The translations under genes were made by a program, and so were the position numbers. From Clostridium sp. D43t1_170807_H7 (lineage in GTDB: Bacteria > Bacillota > Clostridia > Clostridiales > Clostridiaceae): 64,000 nucleotides of DNA. This document shows, piece after piece, positions 18,001-28,082 of the stretch (the first letter of the stretch is position 1; the number at the start of each line of letters is the position of its first letter). The stretch lies in the NCBI RefSeq assembly GCF_015555905.1, contig NZ_JADNLK010000004.1:62001-126000 (forward strand). Direction: 5' to 3'. Below the pieces are notes generated by a model, which was not told the origin of the DNA, searched no databases, and saw only the letters and a program-made list of their open reading frames with translations.

Positions 18001-20296
18001 GACTTTCCTCCCTTAATTCTTCTTTTACTAATTCATTAGCAATTATTAACTGCCCTAAACTTACACCACTATCATTGCAAGGAATTATTTTATGAGTTAC
18101 TACATTAAATTTATATTCCTCTAATCCCTTAACAACACCTTTAAATAATATTTCATTTTGAAAAACACCACCACTAACAACTACAGTATTGATATTTGTC
18201 TTTTCCCTAATATATAAAATCATTTCAATAGTACTTTTTATTATAGTATTATGAAACTTCCTTGCTATAATGCCAATATTGACTTTACTACCAATATCAC
18301 AAATAATACCTTTTATAATATTATTAAAACCTAAAATAAATTTTTCTTCATATTTTTTAATTTCAAATTCATAGTTATCATCATTTTTTTCAGTACATAT
18401 ATTTTCAAGTCTAATAGCTGCTTCTCCCTCAAAAGTAATTGCTTTATTAAATCCTAATATAGAAGAAACTCCATCAAATAATCGTCCCATACTAGATGTC
18501 TTTGGTGAGTTTATTTTTCTATCAATCATAGTTCTAATTATGTTATATTCCTTACCTTGTAAATATTGGGGTATGAATTTATTAATTTCTTCCTTAAAGG
18601 TTTTATAAATTAATGAAATACCTATCCTCCATGGTTCTTTAACTGATTTATCTCCACCTGGTAAATAAAACTCATCTAAATGTCCAACTCTTTTAAATTC
18701 TCTCTTATTACATATGAAGAACTCTCCTCCCCATATACTTTTATCTTCACCATATCCAGTTCCATCAAATGCAATTCCAATAACATCTGTACTTATATTA
18801 TTTTCAGCCATACAACTTACAATATGGCTATGATGATGTTGAGTCTCTATTACTCTAATATCTTTATTTATATTTAAAATTTCTTCTAACTCAATTTTCT
18901 TATATCCAAAATCTGGATGCTTATCATATACTAAAACATTTGGAATAACATCATATATTCTACTAAAATGTTCTATTACTCTTTCTAAAGAATTTATCGT
19001 TTCAACATTATTTAAATCTCCTATATATTGACTGATAAAAATGTCATTTTTATTGCTTAAAGAAATTGTATTTTTAAGTTCTGAACCTAATGCCAATATT
19101 TCTGTAACTGTATTTATATTTAATGTATATGGCGAATAACCTCTTCCGAGCCTAATAACCCTCTCTTCATCTAAAACAACCTTACTTACTGAATCATCAA
19201 CACTAATATAAATATCTCTATTATGCATTAAAAAATAGTCAACAATATTATTTAATTTTTTAAGTGCATCACTATTTTTGTATATAATTGGTTCTCCACT
19301 AATATTAGCACTGGTCATAACCAAACTATCTAATTCATCATCAAATAGCAAATAATGTAATGGCGTATACGGTAACATAACTCCTATCTTTTTATTATTA
19401 GGTGATAAATTTTCTGAAAAGACATATTTATCTTTTTTATCTAAAAGTACAATAGGTCTTTTATTGCTTTTTAATAAATCCTCTTCATCTTTACTTAAAA
19501 TACAATACTTTTTTACAGTTTCTATATCCTTTATCATTACTGCTAAGGGCTTATTAGGCCTATGTTTTCTTTCTCTTAATCTTTGGATTGTTTCTTCACT
19601 TTTACTATTGCAAACTAAATTAAAACCACCAATTCCCTTAATAGCAAATATATTTCCTTGTTTTAGTAACCTTATTACTTCATTGAAAGAATCATTAGTC
19701 TTTATTTCGTTATTATATTTATCCGTAATATATACTCTTGGTCCACATTCTGGACATGCATTTGGTTGTGCATGAAATCGTCTATTAGCTGGATTCATAT
19801 ATTCTTCTTTACATTTATCGCACATTTCAAACTCACTCATTGTAGTGGAAATTCTATCATAAGGTAATGACTTTATTATTGAAAATCTTGGTCCACAATT
19901 TGTACAGTTTGTAAAAGGATATCTATACCTTCTATCATTTTTATTAAATATTTCACCCTTACATTTTGAACATATTGAATAATCTGGTGAAATATATGTT
20001 GTTGCACTTAAATTATCATTACTTTCTTTTATAAAAAAATCTTTATAATTTATAACTTTCTTATCACTTATATTAATTGAAGTAATTTTTGATAAAGTAG
20101 GTGGGTTATTCTTTAACTCATATATAAAATTATTAATAAACTTTTCATTACCTTCAATATCTATCATTACACCTTGACCTGTATTATTTACCCATCCAAC
20201 TAAATTATTTAATTTTGCTAATTTATAAACAAATGGTCTAAAACCTACTCCTTGAACTATTCCTTTTACCTCAATAAACTTTCTATTCTGGTTCAT
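17972..20296 (-). CDS. hypF: carbamoyltransferase HypF
   Basis: A 774-residue enzyme that transfers the carbamoyl group from carbamoyl phosphate to HypE, the first step towards the CN ligands. Domains in order: acylphosphatase (1-90, VQGVGFRPFVYKLA), two zinc fingers with CxxC pairs (CSKC...CTNC and CDKC...CPEC, about 105-185), a YrdC-like domain (about 195-380, KRPIVLLDKK), and a Kae1-like domain (about 395-760, IGIAFDGTGYGEDKSIWGGE and HHHSH). It is the first gene of hypFCDE. The hydrogenase itself, hypA and hypB are not in the window. Confidence 0.96.
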   Translation of the reverse strand: MNQNRKFIEVKGIVQGVGFRPFVYKLAKLNNLVGWVNNTGQGVMIDIEGNEKFINNFIYELKNNPPTLSKITSINISDKKVINYKDFFIKESNDNLSATTYISPDYSICSKCKGEIFNKNDRRYRYPFTNCTNCGPRFSIIKSLPYDRISTTMSEFEMCDKCKEEYMNPANRRFHAQPNACPECGPRVYITDKYNNEIKTNDSFNEVIRLLKQGNIFAIKGIGGFNLVCNSKSEETIQRLRERKHRPNKPLAVMIKDIETVKKYCILSKDEEDLLKSNKRPIVLLDKKDKYVFSENLSPNNKKIGVMLPYTPLHYLLFDDELDSLVMTSANISGEPIIYKNSDALKKLNNIVDYFLMHNRDIYISVDDSVSKVVLDEERVIRLGRGYSPYTLNINTVTEILALGSELKNTISLSNKNDIFISQYIGDLNNVETINSLERVIEHFSRIYDVIPNVLVYDKHPDFGYKKIELEEILNINKDIRVIETQHHHSHIVSCMAENNISTDVIGIAFDGTGYGEDKSIWGGEFFICNKREFKRVGHLDEFYLPGGDKSVKEPWRIGISLIYKTFKEEINKFIPQYLQGKEYNIIRTMIDRKINSPKTSSMGRLFDGVSSILGFNKAITFEGEAAIRLENICTEKNDDNYEFEIKKYEEKFILGFNNIIKGIICDIGSKVNIGIIARKFHNTIIKSTIEMILYIREKTNINTVVVSGGVFQNEILFKGVVKGLEEYKFNVVTHKIIPCNDSGVSLGQLIIANELVKEELREESHVYSSSSKD

Positions 20297-20400
20297 ATTA
20301 CCTCATCCTTTAATACTTCAGCTTAATTTCTAATTATAGTTACAAAATAATTATATCACTTTTTTGATATTTTTACATTTTAAGGGAAATTGGCTGTAAA

Positions 20401-20463
20401 AAATAAGACCTATTAGTTATCATACTGGTTCTTAAACTTTTAATGATATCTAATAAGTCTTAT
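20401..20463 (-). terminator. terminator after the PfkB-family kinase gene
   Basis: AATAAGAC and TTATTAGATATCAT-type arms form a long stem with a roughly 20-base loop, ending in a T run on the minus strand. It separates the kinase gene from the hyp operon. Confidence 0.8.
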
Positions 20464-20469
20464 TATTTT

Positions 20470-21420
20470 TTAGTTTTCTCTCCACTTTGTTCTATTAACT
20501 AAGTCTTCAACTAATTCATGACTAATTTTCGGATTTATTGTTTCCTCATGAGTAATTGTTATTATTGACATGGCAACTGAATATTTAAGTGTATCCTTAA
20601 TATTTAAGTTATTCATATATCCATATCCTATTCCAGCTACAAAAGAATCTCCAGCCCCAGTTACATTTTTTACCTCTATTGCCTCACAACAAGCTAATGT
20701 TCCTTCTTCACCTTCACTAGTTATATAATATATTCCATCTGCATCTAGACTAATAAATACATTTTTCACACCTTGTTCTATAAAGAATCTACCTGCTTTT
20801 CTTAAATCATCATTAGTTTCAATTTTAAATCCACATAAAGCTTCTGTTTCAAATCTATTTGGCTTTATAGTATGGAAGTATTTTATTAAATGACGAATCT
20901 TTTTTGCTTTCTTTGCAGATACAGGATCTAAGATAAATTTACTTTTACCTTGGTATTTTTTTAATATGTACTCTAATAAAGCTGGATTATCTGAATCAAC
21001 AATTGTATATTCAGCATTTTCAAAAACTTCATGCTTTTCATCTACAAATCTTTCATCCATCTTATTTAAACTTTCCATATCTACAACTGCAGATTCCATC
21101 TCCCCTTGATGGTTTAAGATTGCTAGATATGTAGGAGTGCTTTCCCCTTCTAAGAAAAGAGAATTCTCCATATTATATCCAAATTTTTTAGAGTGCTCTA
21201 AAATACTCTTTCCATTTTCATCGTCTCCTAAGGTAGAAATAAACTGTGTATTTACTCCAACTCTTGCTAGATTTTCAGCAATATTTCTACAAACGCCCCC
21301 AAAAGATATTTTTATATGCCCTGGAATTGAATCTCTTTGTGCATAGCTTCTTCCACAAAAACCAAAAATATCAACTATTGATGCCCCTAAAACTAATATA
21401 TATGGATTATTATCATTCAT
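20470..21420 (-). CDS. psuK: PfkB-family kinase, probably pseudouridine kinase
   Basis: A 316-residue ribokinase-like protein. It shares distinctive stretches with pseudouridine kinase PsuK: PGHIKISFGGVCRNIAENLA, TYLAILNHQGEM, HTIKPNRFETEALCG, and the PfkB anion-hole signature NVTGAGDSFVAG near residue 250. PsuK phosphorylates pseudouridine in the cytosol before PsuG cleaves it. A psuG gene is expected beside it but is not in the window; the neighbours are the hyp operon and the large activase. GGAG lies before the ATG. A related sugar or nucleoside kinase cannot be excluded. Confidence 0.8.
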   Translation of the reverse strand: MNDNNPYILVLGASIVDIFGFCGRSYAQRDSIPGHIKISFGGVCRNIAENLARVGVNTQFISTLGDDENGKSILEHSKKFGYNMENSLFLEGESTPTYLAILNHQGEMESAVVDMESLNKMDERFVDEKHEVFENAEYTIVDSDNPALLEYILKKYQGKSKFILDPVSAKKAKKIRHLIKYFHTIKPNRFETEALCGFKIETNDDLRKAGRFFIEQGVKNVFISLDADGIYYITSEGEEGTLACCEAIEVKNVTGAGDSFVAGIGYGYMNNLNIKDTLKYSVAMSIITITHEETINPKISHELVEDLVNRTKWREN

Positions 21421-21480
21421 ACTATCTCTCCTGCTACAAATTTAACGTATTAAAATATAAATACATTATATTAAAGACAA

Positions 21481-21539
21481 GAAAAAAAATAAAGAGGAAA
21501 ATAAAAAAATGTCGAATTTTTTATTTCTCTTTATTTTTA
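21481..21539 (-). terminator. long terminator after the activase gene
   Basis: An A/T-rich stem of about 20 pairs with a short GTCGAA-containing loop is followed by a long T run on the minus strand. It lies between the 1429-residue activase gene and the kinase gene. Confidence 0.75.
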
Positions 21540-21550
21540 TACTTCGTATT

Positions 21551-24500
21551 CTATATATTATTAGTTCTTAAAGTATTTATATCTATTTTTATTTCATCAC
21601 TACACTTATATCCTGATTGTGTTACATTCATATTTTTAAATGCAACCGACATCATTAATTTAATTCTATTTAATTGATTAACCTCTGATGCTCCCGGATC
21701 ATAATCTATTGCAATAATATTAGCAAATGGATATTTAGCCTTTAATGCTTTTATCATACCTTTTCCTGTAACATGATTAGGTAAACAAGCAAATGGTTGA
21801 ATACATACTATATTATTTACATCACTTTCAATTAATTCAATCATCTCTCCAGTCAATAACCATCCTTCACCAGTTTGATTCCCTAGTGAAACTACTTGTG
21901 ATGCCTTTTCTGCAAGATTACTTATGGAAGTTGGATGTCCAAATCTTTCGCTTTTTTGTAATTCCTTTATTACAACTTTTCTGAATGATTCAATATAAGT
22001 AGTAACTATATTACTTGCTGTTTTAACAATATTACTTTTAGATAGATATTTAGTTTTAAATTCAGAGTTATAACAACAATATAAAAAGAAATCTAATAAT
22101 TCAGGAACTACAACTTCTGCTCCTTCACTTTCTAAAATATCAACAATATTATTATTTGCTGTTGGGTGATATTTAACAAGTATTTCTCCAACAACTCCAA
22201 CTTTAGGTTTTATAACATCATTTATTTCTAATTTATCGAATGCCTCTACTATATTTTTTATATTTTCATTCATTTCTCTTTTATTTCCATTAGAAACATT
22301 TTCAAATGCTTTTTCTCTCCAAAACTCATATAATTCATTTGCAGATCCTGGAACTTTTTCATAAGGCCTTACTCTATAAAGTACTCTCATAAATAAATCA
22401 CCATATATAATTCCCATCATAAGCTTTTTAATAAAAGGATAGCTTATACTAAATCCCGGTTGTTTTTCCATTCCTAGTACGTTTAATGATATTATAGGTA
22501 CATATCCAAAACCAGCTTCTCTTAACCCTTTCTTTAAAAATCCTATATAATTAGTTGCTCTACATCCACCACCAGTTTGACTTATTATTACAGCAGTTTT
22601 TTTAGGATCATACTTTCCAGACTTTAATGCATTTATCATTTGCCCTATTACTAAAATAGATGGATAACATGCATCATTATTAACATACTTTACTCCTTCT
22701 TCAATGGCTTCTTTATCATTTGCAGGTAATACATCAAGATTGTATCCTTCTTCCCTAGCAGCCTTTTCTATAAACTGAAAATGTATTGGAGACATTTGTG
22801 GAGCGAGAATTGTCCAATCTTTTTTCATTTCTTTCGTAAATAAAACTTTATTATATTTGTTATCAATAGTCTTAAGTTCTATTTTATTTTTTTCTCTTTC
22901 TTCCATAGCAGCTTTTAAAGATCTAATTCTAATTTTTACTGCTCCTAAATTACTTCCTTCATCTATTTTTATTAATGTATACATCTTACCTTTTGATGCT
23001 AATATTTCTGAAACCTGATCACTTGTTACAGCATCTAATCCACATCCAAAAGAAGTAAGCTGTACTAATTCTAAATCATTTCGCTCCTTAACAAAAGCTG
23101 CTGCTCTATAAAGCCTAGTATGATACATCCACTGATCTACAACCCTAATAGGCCTATCTAAATTTCCTAAGTGTGCTACACTATCTTCAGTAAATACAGC
23201 CATGTTGGATGAAGTAATTATATCTGTTAAACCATGATTTATCTCTTGATCTATATGATAAGGTCGACCACTTAAAACTATTCCCTTCATATTATTTTCT
23301 TCGATATATTTTAATGTTTCTTCACCTTTTTTTCTTATATCATTTATTACATTTTCTCTTTCATCAAATGCAGCATCTACAGCCTTTTTAGCTTCTTTCA
23401 TAGTTATATTATAATCTTTAAATACATCATAAATTCTCTTATATAACTTTTGCTTATTATCTAGAGATAGAAATGGTGAAATATATTTTATATCTTTTAC
23501 ATTCAACTCATCTATATTATTTTTTATAACTTGAGGATATGATGTAACAACAGGACAATTATAATGATTATTTGCTTTATTATCCTCTTTATACTCATAA
23601 GGTATACAAGGATAAAATATAGTCTTTATTCCCCTATCTATCAATGACATTATATGCCCATGACTTAACTTTGCTGGATAACACACTGATTCTGATGGTA
23701 TTGTCTCTATTCCTAAATTAAATATCTTCTTACTTGAAAATGGAGAAATTATAACTCTAAACTTTAGTTCTGTTAAAAGTGTAAACCAAAATGGATAATT
23801 CTCATAAATATTTAAAGCTCTTGGTATACCAATTTCCCCACGTGTTGCTTCTTCTTTTGGTAATGGTTTGTAATTAAATATCCTTGATAATTTATATTTA
23901 TATAAATTAGGAACCTTTAAATTTTTACCACTATTGCCCAACGGTCTTTCGCATCTATTTCCAGTAATATATTTTTCCTCATTATCAAATTCATTAATAG
24001 TTAATAAACAATTATTTCCACATCCCCCACATCTAGAGCAAGTAGTTTTAAAATGAAACTTTTCTAATTTATCCTCTCTTATTAAAGTAGATACTTCTCC
24101 TTCTTTATAATTTTCCTTACTAATTAATGCAGCTCCATAAGCACCCATTAATCCAGCTATATCAGGCCTTATAACATTAGCTCCTGTTAACTTTTCAAAA
24201 CTTCTTAATACACCATCATTATAGAATGTTCCACCTTGTACAATTATATTTTTACCTAATTCATCAAAATTTCTAATTTTTATAACCTTATATAGTGCAT
24301 TTTTTATAACTGAATAACATAATCCAGCCGAAATATCTCCAACACTAGCCCCTTCTTTTTGAACTTGCTTTACTTTAGAGTTCATGAATACCGTACATCT
24401 AGAGCCTAAGTCAACGGGTTTTTTAGCTTTAACTGAAAGCTTTGCAAATTCATCTATGGAAATATTTAATGACTTACTAAATCCTTCTATAAATGAACCA

Positions 24501-25840
24501 CATCCTGATGAACAAGCTTCATTTAATAATATATTATTTATTACGCCATCCTTAATCATTAAAGCCTTCATATCTTGTCCACCAATGTCTAAAATAAAAT
24601 CTACATTAGGCATAAATGATTTTGCACCTTTAAAATGACAAATTGTTTCTATTTCTCCTATATCTACTCCTAAAGCAGCTTTTATTAATCCTTCTCCATA
24701 TCCCGTTACTGTAGCCTTAGCTATAGTTATATTCTTGTTAAGTTTTTTATATAAATCTTTTAATATATCAATTGTTTTATTTAATGGACTACCTTCGTTA
24801 TTATTATAGCTAGAGTATAATAATTCTTTATCTTCACCTATTACTGCTAATTTAGTAGTTGTAGAACCTGCATCTATTCCAATGAATACATTTCCTCTAT
24901 AGGTTGATATTTCACCTCTTTTAGCCCTATTAGATGAATGTCTATTTAAAAATTCCAAATATTCTTCTTCATCTTTAAATAGTGGTAATAAATTATCTTG
25001 TATTATATCTTTATAATTAACCTTATCTAAATTATCTATTAGTTCAGCTAAAGTTATAGTTTCTTCATTTTCTGCTAATATTGCTGCACCAATAGCAACA
25101 TATAACTCCGAATTTTTAGGTATAATATACTCTCCTTCTTTTAAATTCAAAGTTTCTATAAATCTTCTTGTTAGTCCATCAAGGAAGTGTAATGGACCTC
25201 CTAAAAAAGCTACATTTCCACGTATTGGTTTTCCGCATGCTAGTCCACTTATAGTCTGATTTACAACAGCTTGAAAAATAGAAGCTGCAATATCACTTCT
25301 CTTTGCTCCTTCATTAATAAGTGGCTGAACATCAGTCTTTGCAAATACACCACACCTTGATGCTATTGGATAAATAATAGTTGCCTCTTTAGATAATTCA
25401 TTTAATCCCTTTGCATCTGTATTTAATAATATTGCCATTTGATCAATAAATGCACCTGTCCCACCTGCACAAGTTCCATTCATTCTTTGATCTACTCCAT
25501 TTTTTAAGTATGTTATTTTCGCATCCTCACCTCCAAGTTCAATTACAACATCAGTTTTATGTAAAAACTCCTCAACGGCTTTTGTACATGATATAACTTC
25601 TTGTTGAAAGTCAACTTTTAACCATTCTGATGCTGCAATTCCTCCAGATCCTGTAACTGTTACTCTTAGATTAACATTACCAATTTCTTCAATACACTGT
25701 TTTAAAGCTTGTTTTAAAGTAGTTTTAATATCTGAAAAGTGTCTTTTATAATCACTATATATTACTTTATTATAATAATTTAAAACTACGACTTTTATTG
25801 TTGTCGAACCTACATCTATTCCTAATTTAAAACATTTCAT
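21551..25840 (-). CDS. acyl-CoA dehydratase activase / dehydratase fusion protein
   Basis: A 1429-residue cytosolic protein. Two ASKHA ATPase domains come first: [15 protein letters not shown] (residues about 5-265) and [16 protein letters not shown] (about 322-590). Each has a cluster-binding motif of the activator type ([15 protein letters not shown] and [16 protein letters not shown]). A cysteine-rich link [11 protein letters not shown] follows near 610. The rest (about 680-1420) has the 2-hydroxyacyl-CoA dehydratase/DUF2229 type, with conserved CxxP motifs such as [15 protein letters not shown] and [14 protein letters not shown]. Radical 2-hydroxyacyl-CoA dehydratases use such activators; the substrate of this large family is unknown. 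I start it at ATG 25840. Confidence 0.88.
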   Translation of the reverse strand: MKCFKLGIDVGSTTIKVVVLNYYNKVIYSDYKRHFSDIKTTLKQALKQCIEEIGNVNLRVTVTGSGGIAASEWLKVDFQQEVISCTKAVEEFLHKTDVVIELGGEDAKITYLKNGVDQRMNGTCAGGTGAFIDQMAILLNTDAKGLNELSKEATIIYPIASRCGVFAKTDVQPLINEGAKRSDIAASIFQAVVNQTISGLACGKPIRGNVAFLGGPLHFLDGLTRRFIETLNLKEGEYIIPKNSELYVAIGAAILAENEETITLAELIDNLDKVNYKDIIQDNLLPLFKDEEEYLEFLNRHSSNRAKRGEISTYRGNVFIGIDAGSTTTKLAVIGEDKELLYSSYNNNEGSPLNKTIDILKDLYKKLNKNITIAKATVTGYGEGLIKAALGVDIGEIETICHFKGAKSFMPNVDFILDIGGQDMKALMIKDGVINNILLNEACSSGCGSFIEGFSKSLNISIDEFAKLSVKAKKPVDLGSRCTVFMNSKVKQVQKEGASVGDISAGLCYSVIKNALYKVIKIRNFDELGKNIIVQGGTFYNDGVLRSFEKLTGANVIRPDIAGLMGAYGAALISKENYKEGEVSTLIREDKLEKFHFKTTCSRCGGCGNNCLLTINEFDNEEKYITGNRCERPLGNSGKNLKVPNLYKYKLSRIFNYKPLPKEEATRGEIGIPRALNIYENYPFWFTLLTELKFRVIISPFSSKKIFNLGIETIPSESVCYPAKLSHGHIMSLIDRGIKTIFYPCIPYEYKEDNKANNHYNCPVVTSYPQVIKNNIDELNVKDIKYISPFLSLDNKQKLYKRIYDVFKDYNITMKEAKKAVDAAFDERENVINDIRKKGEETLKYIEENNMKGIVLSGRPYHIDQEINHGLTDIITSSNMAVFTEDSVAHLGNLDRPIRVVDQWMYHTRLYRAAAFVKERNDLELVQLTSFGCGLDAVTSDQVSEILASKGKMYTLIKIDEGSNLGAVKIRIRSLKAAMEEREKNKIELKTIDNKYNKVLFTKEMKKDWTILAPQMSPIHFQFIEKAAREEGYNLDVLPANDKEAIEEGVKYVNNDACYPSILVIGQMINALKSGKYDPKKTAVIISQTGGGCRATNYIGFLKKGLREAGFGYVPIISLNVLGMEKQPGFSISYPFIKKLMMGIIYGDLFMRVLYRVRPYEKVPGSANELYEFWREKAFENVSNGNKREMNENIKNIVEAFDKLEINDVIKPKVGVVGEILVKYHPTANNNIVDILESEGAEVVVPELLDFFLYCCYNSEFKTKYLSKSNIVKTASNIVTTYIESFRKVVIKELQKSERFGHPTSISNLAEKASQVVSLGNQTGEGWLLTGEMIELIESDVNNIVCIQPFACLPNHVTGKGMIKALKAKYPFANIIAIDYDPGASEVNQLNRIKLMMSVAFKNMNVTQSGYKCSDEIKIDINTLRTNNI

Positions 25841-25991
25841 TTTTACCACTCTTCCTAAATTTTATTATACAAAGAATTATACCATATTTTTCCTAAAATT
25901 GTATATTATTTAACATAAGAATTTTTTATGAATAATATTATATTTTATAGACAATAATTAAAATAACGCAGTAAATACTTAGGAGGGTATT

Positions 25992-26348
25992 ATGAGCTAC
26001 TTTAATGAAGGAAATAAATATTATAATAATAAAGATTATTCTAAAGCGATTGAAAACTATATAGAATCAATTGAAGCTGGTGAAAACGAAAGTTGTGCTT
26101 ATTATAACGCTGGTGTATGTTATATAAAACTTAAAGATTTTAATTCAGCTATTGATATGTTAAAAAAGGCGTTAAGCATACAAAAGGAAAGTAAATATTA
26201 TTTTAATTTGGCATACTGCTACGCAATGCTAGAAAATACCAATAAAGCATTAATTTATTTTAACAGAGCATGGGCTCTAGATGCTTCAGATAAAGATTGT
26301 GAAAAAGCAATAAATTTAATAATGTCTAAAAATAAAAAAGCGCTATAA
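25992..26348 (+). CDS. tetratricopeptide-repeat protein, 118 aa
   Basis: Three TPR units are visible: YFNEGNKYYNNKDYSKAIEN at the start, then SCAYYNAGVCYIKLKDFNSA near residue 35, and KYYFNLAYCYAMLENTNKAL near 70. There is no signal peptide or membrane helix, so it is probably a cytosolic scaffold for protein contacts. GGAGGG lies before the ATG. Its stop codon lies inside a terminator hairpin. It is one of the few plus-strand genes and is divergent from the activase gene, with about 150 bp between them. Confidence 0.85.
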   Translation: MSYFNEGNKYYNNKDYSKAIENYIESIEAGENESCAYYNAGVCYIKLKDFNSAIDMLKKALSIQKESKYYFNLAYCYAMLENTNKALIYFNRAWALDASDKDCEKAINLIMSKNKKAL

Positions 26349-26358
26349 AAGCGCTTTT
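26335..26358. terminator. bidirectional terminator over the TPR stop codon
   Basis: AAAAGCGC pairs perfectly with GCGCTTTT around a TATAA loop, followed by T-rich DNA on the plus strand. It also lies just after the convergent transglutaminase gene. Confidence 0.85.
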
Positions 26359-26361
26359 CTT

Positions 26362-27417
26362 TTACCATTCTCCTGCAATACTATCTATAATATGATCTTC
26401 ATAAAAATCATCATTATTAAAATAATTACCCGCTAAGTAAAAAGTAGTATCTACAGGTACCCACTTTTCTATTTCACTTATATATACTTCATTCCATGCA
26501 TGAGGACCATATTGTGATCCATCATATGCACTTCCTGTTAATAATCTAACCTTTAAGTTTACTGCTCTTGCCATCGCTACATAAAGACATGAATAATCAA
26601 AGCAAATTCCACTTCTATTATTAAAGGCTGCTATTGCCCCACTATCTTCTACCTTTTCATTATTCAATGCTTTTTCTGCTCTATCATAATCATACTGCAA
26701 ATTACTACCTATCCATGAATATAATATTCGTGCTTTATCCATATCATCAGTAACATTTTTAGTTAACTCTCTTGCCATAGCATCAATTTCATCAGTAGAC
26801 TTAATACCCTCTTCTAATGTTACTCCATTATAATATATTACTATATTACTAGCTGGAAGAAAGTTCTCAACTATTTCTTCTGTAAGTTTACTTGTATTTC
26901 TTTCTAATATATATGATAATTCAGCATATATTTTATTTTCATTAAAGATTTCTACTTTATTATAAATTCCTATTGTATTATTATAAGTAATTATACCCAC
27001 AAAAATAATTGATAAAAATATAATACTCTTTATATTTCCCAAAGCAGATGATAACACTACTAATAAAACACTATTTTGTCTATTTAACTTTGAAAAAATA
27101 GGACTTAAAATTAACTTTAAAACCTTGTATAAAATAATTTGAATCATAAAGAATAAAACTACAAGTAATGCAATTTTAAAAATATCATTATATACTCCAC
27201 TTAGATTAAAACTTACCATGGATATCTTTGTAATACCTTCAAGTATTATATCTATTTCCAAAGCTATCAACAAAATACTTACCAATATAGAAAAATAATA
27301 AAGAACTCTTTCTAATGAAAAATTTACTGTTCGTCTTTTAAGCGTCTTTTTAACACTACTAGTAATACCTAATATTATTATAAATAAACATATAGCATAA
27401 GAGAGTATTTCCTTCAT
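26362..27417 (-). CDS. membrane-anchored transglutaminase-like protein
   Basis: A 351-residue protein with an N-terminal membrane domain (about four helices within residues 5-170). A transglutaminase-like domain follows at about 215-345. The catalytic triad is visible: Cys in GICFDYSCLYVAMARA, His in PHAWNEVYI, and Asp in WVPVDTTF. Such bacterial proteins act as proteases or cross-linking enzymes, usually outside the membrane. GGAG lies upstream of its ATG. It follows recX by 13 bp and may share its transcript. The substrate is unknown. Confidence 0.85.
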   Translation of the reverse strand: MKEILSYAICLFIIILGITSSVKKTLKRRTVNFSLERVLYYFSILVSILLIALEIDIILEGITKISMVSFNLSGVYNDIFKIALLVVLFFMIQIILYKVLKLILSPIFSKLNRQNSVLLVVLSSALGNIKSIIFLSIIFVGIITYNNTIGIYNKVEIFNENKIYAELSYILERNTSKLTEEIVENFLPASNIVIYYNGVTLEEGIKSTDEIDAMARELTKNVTDDMDKARILYSWIGSNLQYDYDRAEKALNNEKVEDSGAIAAFNNRSGICFDYSCLYVAMARAVNLKVRLLTGSAYDGSQYGPHAWNEVYISEIEKWVPVDTTFYLAGNYFNNDDFYEDHIIDSIAGEW

Positions 27418-27430
27418 TAAGATTTCTCCT

Positions 27431-28069
27431 TTATTCCAAATCTTCTGATTTGACTATAGATTTAACAACATCTTTAATCAAATCATAATCATACCCCTTC
27501 CCCATTAAAAATCTATACAATTTCTGTGATAATTTATAATCATCACTTTCTCTTTTACATAAAACCTTGTATTTTTTTAACGCCATCTCATGTACAACTT
27601 CTTTTATTTCATCTTTATCTAGTTTCTCTAGTTCTTCTTCAATTATATTTTCATCTATTCCCTTTTGCATAAGTGTATATTTAATTTTCTTTTTTCCTTG
27701 ATTTTTAGACCTATCTTTTACATACATCTTTGCATAAGTAATGTCATTTAATAAATTATACTCTCTTAAGAAATTAATTGTTCGTTTAATTATATGGTCT
27801 TCATATCCCTTTAATGCTAATTTATCTCTTAACTCTTTTTCACTTTTGTAGCTTCTTTCAATTATTCTAAGAGCTGAATTTTTACACTTTATATAATTAT
27901 CTTCATCCGCTAGTTTTTTCAAACTTTCAACATTAATTTGATCCTTAACTTTTAAATTTTCCTTATAAACTAATTCTGCACTTATAGAAAAAGCATATTC
28001 CTCATCAATATAAATATTTACTCTTTCTTTATTTCTTTTACCTAATTCAATTTTAGTTATTATATTCAT
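27431..28069 (-). CDS. recX: regulatory protein RecX
   Basis: A 212-residue three-helix-repeat protein that modulates RecA filaments. The conserved repeats are visible: CKNSALRIIERSYKSEKELR, then LALKGYEDHIIKRTINFLRE, then RFLMGKGYDYDLIKDVVKSI. I start it at ATG 28069 (AAGGTG nine bases upstream) rather than the GTG four codons earlier. It lies between the M16 peptidase and the transglutaminase genes, 13 bp from each. RecX usually binds RecA in recombinational repair; recA is not in the window. Confidence 0.9.
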   Translation of the reverse strand: MNIITKIELGKRNKERVNIYIDEEYAFSISAELVYKENLKVKDQINVESLKKLADEDNYIKCKNSALRIIERSYKSEKELRDKLALKGYEDHIIKRTINFLREYNLLNDITYAKMYVKDRSKNQGKKKIKYTLMQKGIDENIIEEELEKLDKDEIKEVVHEMALKKYKVLCKRESDDYKLSQKLYRFLMGKGYDYDLIKDVVKSIVKSEDLE

Positions 28070-28082
28070 AATTATTGTCACC

